A DNA stretch of 64,000 bases. It comes from Haberlea rhodopensis. Its lineage: Eukaryota > Streptophyta > Magnoliopsida > Lamiales > Gesneriaceae. Of the stretch, positions 35,031 to 46,901 are shown in pieces. The position numbers and the translations under genes were made by a program. The notes below the pieces were generated by a model. That model worked only from the letters and a program-made list of their open reading frames with translations. It made no database searches and was not told the origin of the DNA. The DNA lies in assembly GCA_907163345.1 (NCBI GenBank), contig CAJQUN010000459.1, forward strand, positions 186,001-250,000, given 5' to 3'. Numbering within the stretch: the stretch's first letter is position 1; every line of letters begins with the position of its first letter.

Positions 35031-35225
35031 AGTGGTTAGAGAACCCGGGAACGAGTGAAGGGTAGCCTTACAATGATTGGCTAGGTGCTTACATTTGAAG
35101 CATGTTTATGCATGTGGTGCATATTAATGTATATCCTGTTATACTAACGTGCTTATTCTCATTCCTGTTATCTAACGGCATAATATATATTGCTTTGGAA
35201 TTGTTGTTAACATTTGTGTTACAGC

Positions 35226-36866
35226 ATGGCCGCTAATGAGGAGGTTGGAGATGTTGGTAGTGTGAACGCAAGTATTGGACAAGTGAACCCTCTACCTCCA
35301 CCAGCAGTAGGCTTGGAACCCGTAGCTCAGTTATTACTACCGGGTGAGATAAGTCTGACGCAATTTCTGTTTTACCATCCGCTCCGGTTTGAGGGGACAG
35401 AGTCCGGAGAGGAGGCTGAAGAGTGGTTGGAAAGACTTGAACAGATCTTTGTATCGGCTCCTTGTGCTATTACAGCTTGGCTGAGGCTGGCGGAGTTTCA
35501 GTTAGCAAAGAAACCTCTCATGTGGTGGAGGGGCACTGTATTGGAACTAAGAGCACTGGGTACTATGATTGATTGGACACTCTTCAGGACCCGGTTTCTG
35601 AACCGGTACTTCTCCGCAGCGGCGAGACAGACGAAGGAGGATGAGTTTACAAGTTTGAAACAGGGGAACATGACAGTGTCAGACTATGCCACGCGGTACT
35701 CTTCGTTGCTGAGGTACGTTCCCCACATTGCCACCAATGGGCACGCAAAGATGAGAAATTTTATGAAGGGGTTGCGACCGGAGCTCTATGACCGGGTTAT
35801 CACCAATAACCCAACTTCTTTTGATGATGCTCTCACAAGGGCGGAGCTTGCCGAGCTTGGAGTGGGAGCTTACCCAAATGCTATGCCACCACAAGTACCA
35901 CAACAGAGGCAGACTAATGACAGCTTGAGGCCCCGAGGAGAGCCATTTAAACCCCGTGGTGCCTCTTCATCTTCACGATTTGGTGGAAAGAAATTCTTTG
36001 GACAGAAGCAGGAGGGCAAGAAGGGCAATTGGTCCGCCAACCGAGGATCCACGCAAGGAAATAGGCCGGGAGAGCCTAGGTGCAACAATTGTGGAGGACC
36101 ACATTCTTCAAGCAAGTGCCCTGCCTGTTATAGCTGTGGCAAGATGGACCACATCGCTCGGTATTGCCCCACTCGGGGAGGACAGTCAGAGTTCCAGGGC
36201 AACAGGCCGAGGTTTGATGATAGGACAGTGCAGCAGAGGCAGCAGTTTGGGCCTCGACCATCGGGAGGTCAGGCAGTGGGACCGCCCCAGGGACAGGTGT
36301 ATGCACTGACCAGAGAGCAGGCCCAGGCAGCCCCAGAGGAGGTGATCGTCGGTACATGTCATTTATTTACGTACCCTGCTTTTATTTTGATCGATACAGG
36401 TGCCTCCCACTCTTTTGTATCGGTGGGTTTTGTGGAAAGACACCATATGCGCACGTCTTCTTTACCCACGCCTCTTTTGGTCTCGACACCCACTGGAAGA
36501 AATGTCGTTGCTGATCAGTTCATGGCAGACTGCCTCATTTATTTTGAGGGCAACGAATTGAAGTCAGACTTGATTGTGTTGGGTATGTCGGACTTCGACT
36601 GCATCTTGGGTATTGATATTCTGAACAGATATCAGGCAGTGGTAGATTGCCGGCAGAGGACAGTGAAGTTCAGACCTGAGTTGGGCAGTCAGTGGACTTT
36701 CTATGGCAACGGTTCTCGTGCGAAGATTCCGTTGATTTCAGCGATCAAGATGACTCAGTTGTTGGAACGTGGCCACACGGGCTATCTCATTTATGCCGTG
36801 GACACGTCTGGGAAGAGTAAAGAATTGAGAGTTGAGGACTGTGCCAGTAGTGGCAGAGTTTGCTGA
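35226..36866 (+). pseudogene. gag: Gag-protease of element D, frameshifted at its 3' end
   Basis: Starts MAANEEVG, as in I. The gag core is at about residues 65-205. Two zinc knuckles follow (CNNCGGPHSSSKC and CYSCGKMDHIARYC), then an aspartic protease with LIDTGASHSF. In I the frame runs on through ELRVED into PVVAEF; here one extra T near 36840 shifts it, giving a stop at 36866. Gag and protease themselves look complete (546 aa). In a family that makes one gag-pol frame, this cuts off RT and integrase. Confidence 0.85.
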
Positions 36867-37592
36867 TGTATTTCCAGAAGAGATTCCAGGATTCCCACCG
36901 GCTAGGGAAGTTGAGTTTGGAATCGAGTTGTTGCCAGGGACATCCGCTACCTCTCGTGCACCTTACAGGATGGCACCGGCTGAGTTGAGAGAGTTGAAAG
37001 AACAGTTGCAGGATCTCCTTGACAAGGGATATATACGCCCGAGCGTGTCGCCATGGGGCGCACCAGTTCTCTTTGTGAAGAAGAAGGACGGCTCGATGCG
37101 GTTATGCATCGATTACCGGCAACTGAATAAGGCTACAGTGAAGAACAAGTATCCTCTTCCAAGGATCGACGATCTGTTTGATCAGTTGCAAGGTACCAGG
37201 GTGTATAGCAAGATTAATTTGAGATCCGGATATCATCAGATTCGAGTAAGAGAGGAAGATGTGCAGAAGACAGCATTCCGGGCCCGATATGGACATTATG
37301 AGTTCCTAGTGATGCCGTTCGGCGTGACGAATGCTCCTGCGGTCTTTATGAGTCTGATGAACAGAGTGTTTCAGCAGTACCTTGATCAGTTCGTCATCGT
37401 GTTTATTGACGACATTCTCATCTACTCCCGGAGTGAGGAGGAACATGTGAGACACTTGAGGACAGTGCTTCAGATTCTCAGAGAGCATCAGTTGTATGCT
37501 AAGCTCAGTAAGTGTGAATTTTGGCTGAGCAGTGTAGTGTTTCTGAGGCATGTCATATCGAGCAGCGGGATATCTGTAGATCCCAAGAAGAT
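36842..37592 (+). pseudogene. pol: RT domain of element D, part 1 (interrupted by H)
   Basis: Continues the polyprotein in the next frame. The RT motifs MPFGVTNAP and FIDDILIY are present. The catalytic Asp of motif A is Asn (KINLRSGYHQ, codon AAT at 37216-37218, where I has KIDLRSGYHQ), which should abolish polymerase activity. The reading stops at the H insertion, after ISVDPKKI. Confidence 0.85.
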
Positions 37593-38085
37593 TGTGATGC
37601 CCCGAAATTAATTAATTGCAATTAAGGCATTAATTATGTTTATATGATGAATCATGTGTTAATGAATTTATGTGTTGGGTATTAAGATATTGACATGATT
37701 TAATTGTGTTAATTATTAAATATGAGGAAGATGTGATTTTAGATGAAGTTTAGAGCATTGTTGTAAACTGCTTTTAAAACACCAAGTAGAGTATTTTATA
37801 CATCATGTTAAGTTTGGGGTACTTTTTTTTAAATTAAGTTAAGACAACCCCTTTTAATCTTTTACCCACCACTTTAACCCCTCTATACCTTTCACTTTAT
37901 TAAAAATCCCCAAAATCACTTCCCAACCCAAACCCTCCCATTTTCGAGTTCCACCAAAAGAGGAGAAGAAAAGTTCCACAAAAACTTTGTTTGTGTGATC
38001 TTTGCTAGGATTTGGAGCCTACAAGAGGTATGGAACCATTCCTATAAGTTTTATGATGTTTGGTGTTGAAATGGGTTAAGTTTTT
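37593..38085 (+). repeat. Solo LTR H, left part
   Basis: TATA-like ttttataca near 37793. Exon 1 ends CTACAAGAG|GTATGG at 38027. Interrupted at TSD ttttt (38081-38085) by element I. Confidence 0.9.
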
Positions 38086-39049
38086 TGTAAGGACCCTAGT
38101 TCCTTAAGTGCGGATTAAAGGCATAATTAAATTTTTCCATACAAAATAAGGTTTGAAGGTCAAGTTGATGCCCTGAGTTAATTAAATTACAGTGCCAAAT
38201 AAAGTTTCAAAAGGGATTAGTTACATTCCCAACCAATGAATACTAATCCTATAGCTTTACACTACTCCTAGAGCAGATACTATACAAAAGGATTTGGCCT
38301 GCTAACAAGAGCACTCCTCACTGGCTCACTGCATCACCCGCCTTAGCCCCTTCCGCCCAAGTACCTACAGGAACAACCCCAAACCGTGAGCATGTATATA
38401 AATCATATCCACAATAATATGATCACAATTAAATGCATAAACCATAAATGCAATTCACTTCCTGTGTTTAACATATTTAAAAGCTCCATTGGTTGTCCCT
38501 GTATCACAATAATAATCAAAGATTATAATACCAATATGCATGTCATGACATGAACTCATTCCGTGTATACCAATTTCCAATTTCCAGTCTTATTATATCA
38601 GTGGCATAATACCCCTCGCGTTTATATGACAGCGGCATTAATACCCCTCGCTTCGACATATTAGCGGTATAATATCCCTCGCATCAATATGACAGCGGCA
38701 TTATCCTTCGCTTCGACATATTTGCGGCAAATATTCTTCATCGCTAAATATGACAGCGGCAAGTATTCTATCATCGCTTCGACATAACAGCGGCAAGTAT
38801 TCTATCATCACTACGATATAATCTCGACTCACAATATATATATATGCAACCGTAATGCATGTCCAATCACATATGCAACCAAAATGCATAAACAAGACCA
38901 TGTATGCAACCACAATGCATAACCAATTCAAAGCGTAATAAATACGTTTTACCGTCCGATGCTCGTACGTCTCACTACGTACCTTGATTCCAAAAGTGGA
39001 GATTATCGTAGACTTTATCTCCTATGCTGTGTGCCCACCTGGGATGGTT

Positions 39050-39594
39050 CTACACATTCACACAAATCGATATTAGGAGCCAATAATAGTCCGATATCAA
39101 AAATTTCACAAAAAGGTCCAAAAATCCAATATTTCAGCCTTCGCGATCGATCGCCCATCACGGCGATCGATCGCCCAAACGTACTGCCCGAGCCCCAAAT
39201 TTTTCATCCTTCGGCGATCGATCGCCACACTTGGCGCGATCGATCGCCAGACCCGCCGATCGATCGCCCAAGAGTGGAGATCGATCGCCAAAAGCTTCCA
39301 ACGCCTACTGCCTGGGCGCGATCGATCGCCTGAAATGGGCGATCGATCGCCGACCCCTGTAACCCGAAAAATCTCCATTTTTGCACCTCAAAATCATTCC
39401 AACCCATTCCAACACATAACCAACAAACCAACAACTCAAATAACATCATAACCCTTCAAAATACACCTTAAAACAACCATAAAACCAACCCCCAAACAAA
39501 ACCACAACAATCCAACCCAAACCCATTTTAAACCCTTCAAAACCATTTCAATCTTAAACCAAACACAATAAAAGCAATGGGGAGGTATCCATAC
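39050..39594 (-). other. Predicted LTR intron 1 (element I, left LTR)
   Basis: Donor TAGAG|GTATGG and acceptor GAATGTGTAG|AACC. Compared with D, which reads CAAGAG then AACCATCCC, these 545 nt are exactly what is missing. Contains the palindrome module. Confidence 0.6.
39144..39351 (-). promoter_or_regulatory. Palindrome module: eight copies in four pairs (element I, left LTR)
   Basis: Eight CGATCGATCG copies, one mutated to AGATCGATCG near 39279 and intact in the right LTR. Pair periods are 20-22 bp. GGCAGTA motifs (reverse: tactgcc) lie between pairs 1-2 and 3-4; pairs 2 and 3 are adjacent. Confidence 0.75.
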
Positions 39595-40164
39595 CTCTAG
39601 GGGACTCCAAAACTCACACCAAAACCCACAACGCAAGCTTCTTGAAGGTTTTCTCTCCAACCTTGAGCACAATTTCGAAAATGGGGAAAAGGAAGGGTTT
39701 GGTGGTGGTTTTGGGGAAAGTTGTAAAGTAATGGGAATTAAAGGGGAATGGGGTATAAATGATTTCATTAAACCAATTGCCTTCCACAATTTACCATGGT
39801 GTATAAAACACCCCAACATGATATTTAAAAGGCATTTTACCATAATGTACCAAAATCCCAATAAAAACATGATTCACACAATTAATCACAAACCAGTACA
39901 ATTAAACCATCAAAATCCCCAATTACCCAACATGAATAACATGCACATCGAAATGCTCTACCGGGTCGCTCCTACCAGGTGACCAAGCATTTCACCAAGA
40001 TAATTAATTCCATTAATTAATTTAATCACCACCATTAAAATCTCATAATCGAAATTAATGCCCAATTCGCATATAATTATTTCGGGGGTATCACAATACT
40101 CCCCTACTTATAGGATTTCGCCCTCGAAATCACACGCACTTACCCAACCAAAACCAAACATAAC

Positions 40165-43100
40165 TCACATACCAGAAAATAACTCCGGGTAGTGCTGCAT
40201 CATATGCCGCTCCGTCTCCCACGTGGCCTCTTCGACACCTCTGCGATCCCACTGAATCTTTACCATTGGTATCACTTTGTTCCGTAGCCTGCGATCAGCC
40301 CTGTCCAAAACTCTGACTGGTTGTTCTTCATAAGATACATCAGAATCTAGCTGAACCTCAGATGGCTGCAATACATGAGACGGATCCGGCTCATACTTCC
40401 GTAGCATCGATACATGAAACACGTCGTGAATACCAGACAACGACGGCGGTAGTGCCAGACGGTAAGCCAAGGTACCGATGCGCTGTAAGATCTCATACGG
40501 TCCCACATACCTCGGGGACAGTTTACCACGCATACCAAAACGAACTACACCCCTGAACGGTGAAATCTTTAAAAAGACCCTGTCTCCCGTCTGAAACTCT
40601 AACGGTCTCCGCCGTTTATTCGCATAGGCTGTCTGCCTGTCCTGGGCTGCCTTCATTTTCTGACGGATAACCTTTACCTTATCCTCCATCTCCCGAATCA
40701 ATTCGGGTCCTCCCACAGTTTTACTGGTCAAGTTATCCCAGTACAATGGCGACCTACAACGCCTACCATACAAAGCCTCAAACGGCGCCATCTGAATACT
40801 CGCCTGATAGCTGTTGTTGTATGAAAACTCTACCAAGGGCAGAGAATCTTGCCAAGAGGCATCAAACTCCAACACACAAGCTCGTAGCATGTCCTCGAGC
40901 GTCTGTATAGTACGCTCTGTCTGCCCATCCGTCTGGGGATGATATGCCGTACTCAATCTCACCTCAGTACCCAAAGCTGACTGAAGACCTCCCCAGAAAT
41001 GAGACGTAAACCGCGGATCTCTGTCGGACACAATAGACACTGGAATCCCATGCAGCCTCACTATGTCCCGGACATACAGCTGAGCCATCCTCAAGTATGT
41101 GTACGTCATACTGTAGGGAATGAAGTGAGCTACCTTCGTCAGCCTGTCAATAATCACCCAAATGGCATCACAACCCGAAGTAGTCCTCGGCAAGTGGGTC
41201 ACAAAGTCCATAGATATGTGCTCCCACTTCCACTCCGGTATCTCCAAGCTCCTTAGCTCGCCACCGGGTCGCTGCCTTTCTGCCTTCACCTGCTGACAGA
41301 TCAAACATTTCTTGACAAATGAGACTACATCTCGCTTCATCCGCTTCCACCAGAACTGATCACACAAGTCCTTATACATCTTTCTCCCTCCCGGGTGGAT
41401 GCTGAATCGGCTACTATGGGCCCGTTCCAAGATTCCTCTGCGCAACTCCGGCGTGCATGGAACTACCCAACGGTTACCGAGTCTCAAGGAACCATCCTCA
41501 GCCACTCTGAATTTTGATGGCTGACCCTGTAATATCAATGCTGACCATCTCTGAATCTCACAATCAGACCTCTGAGCTCTCCTGATATGCTCATAAATAT
41601 CTGGCTCAGCCAATAAGGTCGATACCCGAACCGGTGATGCGTCCGTATCGAAGTCATAGCCCAGATGGCAACAAGAAGTCATCATAGCCGACCAATGCAT
41701 GACATCCTCAGCAGTATTCCTCACCTTCCGACTCAAGGCGTCTGCTGTCAAATTGGCTTTCCCCGGATGGTACTCTATTTCACAGTCATAATCCTTAAGT
41801 AGATCCATCCATCTCCTCTGACGCATGTTCAATTCCGCCTGAGTAAACAAGAATTTCAGGCTCTTATGATCTGTATAAATGGTGAAGGAGGTACCATACA
41901 GATAATGCCTCCAAATCTTCAGAGCAAAAATGATAGCTGCCAACTCCAGATCGTGGACTGGGTACCTAGTCTCATGCGGCTTCAACTGCCTCGATGCATA
42001 AGCTACCACGTGCTTATCTTGCATCAATACACATCCCAAGCCCTGAAGTGACGCATCAGTGTACAGAACAAACCTCTTATTCTCTGAAGGAATCACTAGA
42101 ACAGGTGCTGTGGTCAACCGGTGCTTCAGTTCCTGGAAGCTCTGCTCACAAGCCTCAGACCAATAAAACGGTACTCCTTTCTGAGTCAACTGAGTCAGCG
42201 GCTTAGCAATCTTAGAAAATCCTTCGACGAAACGTCGATAATAGCCCGCCAAACCAAGGAAACTCCGAATCTCGGGCACCGAAGTGGGTGCAGCCCACTC
42301 CATCACAGCCTCAATCTTTCTGGGGTCTACCGAAATCCCACTGCTTGATATGACATGCCCCAGAAATACCACACTGCTCAACCAAAACTCACACTTACTG
42401 AGCTTGGCGTATAACTGGTGATCTCTAAGGATCTGGAGCACTGTCCTCAAATGTCTCACGTGCTCTTCCTCGCTCTGGGAATAAATAAGTATATCGTCAA
42501 TAAACACAATGACGAACTGGTCCAGGTAGGGTTGGAACACCCGATTCATCAAGCTCATAAAAACAGCTGGGGCGTTCGTCACACCGAACAGCATCACTAG
42601 GAACTCGTAGTGTCCATACCGAGTCCGGAATGCTGTTTTCTGTACATCCTCCTCCCTGACCCGTATCTGATGGTATCCGGATCTCAAATCAATCTTGCTA
42701 TATAGCTTCGTCCCTTGCAATTGATCAAATAAATCATCAATCCTCGGAAGAGGATACTTGTTCTTTACCGTGGCCTTATTCAGTTGCCGATAATCGATGC
42801 ACAAACGCATCGAACCATCCTTCTTCTTCACAAAAAGAACCGGCGCGCCCCAAGGCGATACGCTAGGGCGTATATATCCTTTATCCAGAAGCTCTTGCAA
42901 CTGTTCCTTCAGTTCCCTCAATTCTGCCGGCGCCATGCGGTAAGGAGCACGAGAAATAGCGGACGTCCCCGGTAATAACTCAATCCCAAACTCGACTTCC
43001 CTAGTCGGTGGGAATCCTGGAATCTCCTCCGGGAACACATCAGCAAATTCTGCTACAACTGGTATATCCTCGACTCTTAACTCCTTGCCCTTTCCCAACA

Positions 43101-44673
43101 GATCCACGGCATAAATGAGATAGCCCGTATGTCCACGCTCCAATAATTGAGACATCTTGATTGCCGAAATCAACGGAACCTTCGCACGAGAACCATTACC
43201 ATAGAAAATCCACTGAACTCCTAACTGAGATCTGAACCGTACTGTCCTCTGTCGGCAATCCACCACTGCCTGATATCTGTTCAGAATGTCGATGCCCACA
43301 ATGCAGTCGAAATCTGACATACCCAGAATAATCAAATCGGCCTTGACTTCATTGCCCTCAAAATAAATGAGGCAGTCCATCAGAAATTGATCCGCAACAA
43401 CTTTCTTTCCAGTGGGTGTCGAGACCAATAGAGACGTGGGCAACGGAGACGTGCACATATGATGTCTCGCCACAAAGCCCGCAGACACAAAGGAGTGCGA
43501 AGCACCTGTGTCTATCAAAATAAAGGCGGAATATGAAAATAATAGGCACGTACCAGCTATAACCTCCTCTGGAGCTGCATCGGCCTGCTCCCTGGTCAAT
43601 GCATAGACCTGACCCTGAGGCGGTCCCATCGCCTGTCCTCCCATATGTCGAGGCGCCACCGGTGGCCTCTGCTGTACTGTCTCGGTAGAAAACCTTCCTC
43701 TGCCTTCCCTGAGGTCCGTCTGTCCCTCCCGATTAGGACAACGCCGAGCAATGTGGCCCGACCTGCCACATATATAACAAGCAGAACAGTCACGCATCAG
43801 ATGCGGCCCTCCACAAAAGTGGCACTTAACTTCACCAGCTCTGCCAGGTCCTCCAAAAGTGGATGCACCGCCTCTCCGGTCACCCTGTTTCCGGCCATCC
43901 GGTCGCCTTCCACTAAACCGGGAAGAAGAAGAAGAAGTTCCTCTTGATTTAAAAGATCCTCCCCGGGGCCTCAGATTTTCAGGTGTGGATCTTTGAGATG
44001 AAACCGGTGGGGGTGCAACATCAGGATAAGCACTCACCCCAATCTCTGCCAACTCTGCTCTCACAAGTGCATCATCAAAGGATGTCGGGTTGTTAGAAAT
44101 CACCCGATCAAATAATTCCGGTCTTAACCCCTTCAAGAAGTTCCTCATCTTCGCGTGTCCATTTGTGGCAATATGAGGGACATACCTCAATAAAGACGAG
44201 TAGTGCATGGCGTAGTCCGAAACCGTCATGCTTCCTTGTTTCAAATTTGAAAACTCATCCTCCTTGGATTGCCTTGCCGCAGCTGAAAAGTATCGGTTCA
44301 AAAACCGAGTCCTGAATAGAGTCCAGTCTATCACCATGCCTTGTGCTCGCAGTTCCATAACAGTCGTCCTCCACCACATGGAAGACTTCTTGGCCAGTTG
44401 GAATTCCGCCAGTCTTAACCAAGCCGTCCTAGCACACGGCGCGGATACAAATATTTGTTCCAATCTTTCCAGCCACTCTTCGGCTTCTTCTCCAGTCTCT
44501 GTTCCCTCAAACATCGGTGGGTGAAAGGTCAGGAACTGTGTCAGACTAAGTTCCCCTGGTAGTAGCATCTGGGCAACCGGTTCCACGCCCACAGCAGGTG
44601 GGGGTAAGGGATTTGCCTGTCCAATACTAGCATTCACGCTCCCAACATCCCCGACCTCTTCATTAGCAGCCAT
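40165..44673 (-). CDS. gag-pol: Gag-pol polyprotein of element I, 1502 aa, uninterrupted
   Basis: Single frame from MAANEEVG to SGM. By residue: gag core about 60-200; zinc knuckles CX2CX3HX4C at 284-296 and CX2CX4HX4C at 299-312; protease DTGA at 388-391; RT about 580-790 with KIDLRSGYHQ and FIDD at 724-727; RNase H about 865-985 (YTDAS, DHKSL); integrase HHCC at 1086, 1093, 1123 and 1126, and DDE at 1156, 1217 and 1253 (35 residues between the last two); GPY motif 1391-1393; chromodomain-like tail 1448-1500 (WDRRGVEEATWE). The usual RT motif VMPFG reads VMLFG (Leu 695), a CCG to CTG change of the methylated-CpG type, which may impair RT. The start ATG follows an acceptor-like TTTGTGTTACAG. 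Confidence 0.95.
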   Translation of the reverse strand: MAANEEVGDVGSVNASIGQANPLPPPAVGVEPVAQMLLPGELSLTQFLTFHPPMFEGTETGEEAEEWLERLEQIFVSAPCARTAWLRLAEFQLAKKSSMWWRTTVMELRAQGMVIDWTLFRTRFLNRYFSAAARQSKEDEFSNLKQGSMTVSDYAMHYSSLLRYVPHIATNGHAKMRNFLKGLRPELFDRVISNNPTSFDDALVRAELAEIGVSAYPDVAPPPVSSQRSTPENLRPRGGSFKSRGTSSSSSRFSGRRPDGRKQGDRRGGASTFGGPGRAGEVKCHFCGGPHLMRDCSACYICGRSGHIARRCPNREGQTDLREGRGRFSTETVQQRPPVAPRHMGGQAMGPPQGQVYALTREQADAAPEEVIAGTCLLFSYSAFILIDTGASHSFVSAGFVARHHMCTSPLPTSLLVSTPTGKKVVADQFLMDCLIYFEGNEVKADLIILGMSDFDCIVGIDILNRYQAVVDCRQRTVRFRSQLGVQWIFYGNGSRAKVPLISAIKMSQLLERGHTGYLIYAVDLLGKGKELRVEDIPVVAEFADVFPEEIPGFPPTREVEFGIELLPGTSAISRAPYRMAPAELRELKEQLQELLDKGYIRPSVSPWGAPVLFVKKKDGSMRLCIDYRQLNKATVKNKYPLPRIDDLFDQLQGTKLYSKIDLRSGYHQIRVREEDVQKTAFRTRYGHYEFLVMLFGVTNAPAVFMSLMNRVFQPYLDQFVIVFIDDILIYSQSEEEHVRHLRTVLQILRDHQLYAKLSKCEFWLSSVVFLGHVISSSGISVDPRKIEAVMEWAAPTSVPEIRSFLGLAGYYRRFVEGFSKIAKPLTQLTQKGVPFYWSEACEQSFQELKHRLTTAPVLVIPSENKRFVLYTDASLQGLGCVLMQDKHVVAYASRQLKPHETRYPVHDLELAAIIFALKIWRHYLYGTSFTIYTDHKSLKFLFTQAELNMRQRRWMDLLKDYDCEIEYHPGKANLTADALSRKVRNTAEDVMHWSAMMTSCCHLGYDFDTDASPVRVSTLLAEPDIYEHIRRAQRSDCEIQRWSALILQGQPSKFRVAEDGSLRLGNRWVVPCTPELRRGILERAHSSRFSIHPGGRKMYKDLCDQFWWKRMKRDVVSFVKKCLICQQVKAERQRPGGELRSLEIPEWKWEHISMDFVTHLPRTTSGCDAIWVIIDRLTKVAHFIPYSMTYTYLRMAQLYVRDIVRLHGIPVSIVSDRDPRFTSHFWGGLQSALGTEVRLSTAYHPQTDGQTERTIQTLEDMLRACVLEFDASWQDSLPLVEFSYNNSYQASIQMAPFEALYGRRCRSPLYWDNLTSKTVGGPELIREMEDKVKVIRQKMKAAQDRQTAYANKRRRPLEFQTGDRVFLKISPFRGVVRFGMRGKLSPRYVGPYEILQRIGTLAYRLALPPSLSGIHDVFHVSMLRKYEPDPSHVLQPSEVQLDSDVSYEEQPVRVLDRADRRLRNKVIPMVKIQWDRRGVEEATWETERHMMQHYPELFSGM

Positions 44674-44870
44674 GCTGTAACACAAATGTTAACAACAATT
44701 CCAAAACAAGATATATATGTTATGCCGTTAGATAACATGAATGAAAATAAGCATGTTAGTATAACAGTTCATACTCCAATATGCGCCACATGCATAAACA
44801 TGCTCAAATGTAAACACTTAGCTAACCATGCTAAGGCTACCCTTCACTCAATCCCGGGTTCTCTAACCTG

Positions 44871-44882
44871 GCTCTGATACCA
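44871..44882 (-). other. Primer-binding site, tRNA-iMet (element I)
   Basis: Reads TGGTATCAGAGC on the minus strand, four bases from the 5' LTR. Confidence 0.9.
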
Positions 44883-44886
44883 CTAA

Positions 44887-46896
44887 TGTAAGGACCCTAG
44901 TTCCTTAAGTGCGGATTAAAGGCATAATTAAATTTTTCCATACAAAATAAGGTTTGAAGGTCAAGTTGATGCCCTGAGTTAATTAAATTACAGTGCCAAA
45001 TAAAGTTTCAAAAGGGATTAGTTACATTCCCAACCAATGAATACTAATCCTATAGCTTTACACTACTCCTAGAGCAGATACTATACAAAAGGATTTGGCC
45101 TGCTAACAAGAGCACTCCTCACTGGCTCACTGCATCACCCGCCTTAGCCCCTTCCGCCCAAGTACCTACAGGAACAACCCCAAACCGTGAGCATGTATAT
45201 AAATCATATCCACAATAATATGATCACAATTAAATGCATAAACCATAAATGCAATTCACTTCCTGTGTTTAACATATTTAAAAGCTCCATTGGTTGTCCC
45301 TGTATCACAATAATAATCAAAGATTATAATACCAATATGCATGTCATGACATGAACTCATTCCGTGTATACCAATTTCCAATTTCCAGTCTTATTATATC
45401 AGTGGCATAATACCCCTCGCGTTTATATGACAGCGGCATTAATACCCCTCGCTTCGACATATTAGCGGTATAATATCCCTCGCATCAATATGACAGCGGC
45501 ATTATCCTTCGCTTCGACATATTTGCGGCAAATATTCTTCATCGCTAAATATGACAGCGGCAAGTATTCTATCATCGCTTCGACATAACAGCGGCAAGTA
45601 TTCTATCATCACTACGATATAATCTCGACTCACAATATATATATATGCAACCGTAATGCATGTCCAATCACATATGCAACCAAAATGCATAAACAAGACC
45701 ATGTATGCAACCACAATGCATAACCAATTCAAAGCGTAATAAATACGTTTTACCGTCCGATGCTCGTACGTCTCACTACGTACCTTGATTCCAAAAGTGG
45801 AGATTATCGTAGACTTTATCTCCTATGCTGTGTGCCCACCTGGGATGGTTCTACACATTCACACAAATCGATATTAGGAGCCAATAATAGTCCGATATCA
45901 AAAATTTCACAAAAAGGTCCAAAAATCCAATATTTCAGCCTTCGCGATCGATCGCCCATCACGGCGATCGATCGCCCAAACGTACTGCCCGAGCCCCAAA
46001 TTTTTCATCCTTCGGCGATCGATCGCCACACTTGGCGCGATCGATCGCCAGACCCGCCGATCGATCGCCCAAGAGTGGCGATCGATCGCCAAAAGCTTCC
46101 AACGCCTACTGCCTGGGCGCGATCGATCGCCTGAAATGGGCGATCGATCGCCGACCCCTGTAACCCGAAAAATCTCCATTTTTGCACCTCAAAATCATTC
46201 CAACCCATTCCAACACATAACCAACAAACCAACAACTCAAATAACATCATAACCCTTCAAAATACACCTTAAAACAACCATAAAACCAACCCCCAAACAA
46301 AACCACAACAATCCAACCCAAACCCATTTTAAACCCTTGAAAACCATTTCAATCTTAAACCAAACACAATAAAAGCAATGGGGAGGTATCCATACCTCTA
46401 GGGGACTCCAAAACTCACACCAAAACCCACAAAGCAAGCTTCTTGAAGGTTTTCTCTCCAACCTTGAGCACAATTTCGAAAATGGGGAAAAGGAAGGGTT
46501 TGGTGGTGGTTTTGGGGAAAGTTGTAAAGTAATGGGAATTAAAGGGGAATGGGGTATAAATGATTTCATTAAACCAATTGCCTTCCACAATTTACCATGG
46601 TGTATAAAACACCCCAACATGATATTTAAAAGGCATTTTACCATAATGTACCAAAATCCCAATAAAAACATGATTCACACAATTAATCACAAACCAGTAC
46701 AATTAAACCATCAAAATCCCCAATTACCCAACATGAATAACATGCACATCGAAATGCTCTACCGGGTCGCTCCTACCAGGTGACCAAGCATTTCACCAAG
46801 ATAATTAATTCCATTAATTAATTTAATCACCACCATTAAAATCTCATAATCGAAATTAATGCCCAATTCGCATATAATTATTTCGGGGGTATCACA
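44887..46896 (-). repeat. Element I 5' LTR (right copy, 2010 bp)
   Basis: Nearly identical to the left copy, offset 6801. Carries the intact eight-copy palindrome module (about 45945-46152), predicted intron 1 at 46395-45851, and stem arms at 45302-45293 and 45178-45169. Confidence 0.95.
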
Positions 46897-46901
46897 TTTT
46901 T

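Larger units (their letters stand above)
38086..40095 (-). repeat. Element I 3' LTR (left copy, 2010 bp)
   Basis: Read on the minus strand: TATA near 39810-39800, exon 1 ending CCCTAGAG|GTATGG at 39595, intron 1 39594-39050, exon 2 39049-38983 (67 nt), and intron 2 38982-38365. Subrepeats AGCG...CGCT lie at about 38590-38820. Stem arms are at 38501-38492 and 38377-38368. A variant CTGCTC-TAG-GAGTAG hairpin is at 38262-38276. Confidence 0.95.
38086..46896 (-). mobile_element. Element I: full-length, near-intact Tekay/Del-type chromovirus
   Basis: Two 2010-bp LTRs (38086-40095 and 44887-46896) with about three differences. Read on the minus strand, the right-hand LTR is the 5' one. PBS is at 44871-44882, gag-pol at 40165-44673, and the polypurine tract at about 40096-40112. 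TSD ttttt flanks it (38081-38085 and 46897-46901). It is the only element here that could encode everything it needs, apart from one doubtful RT residue. Assignment to Tekay/Del rests on gag-pol order, chromodomain, long LTRs and PBS. Confidence 0.95.
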
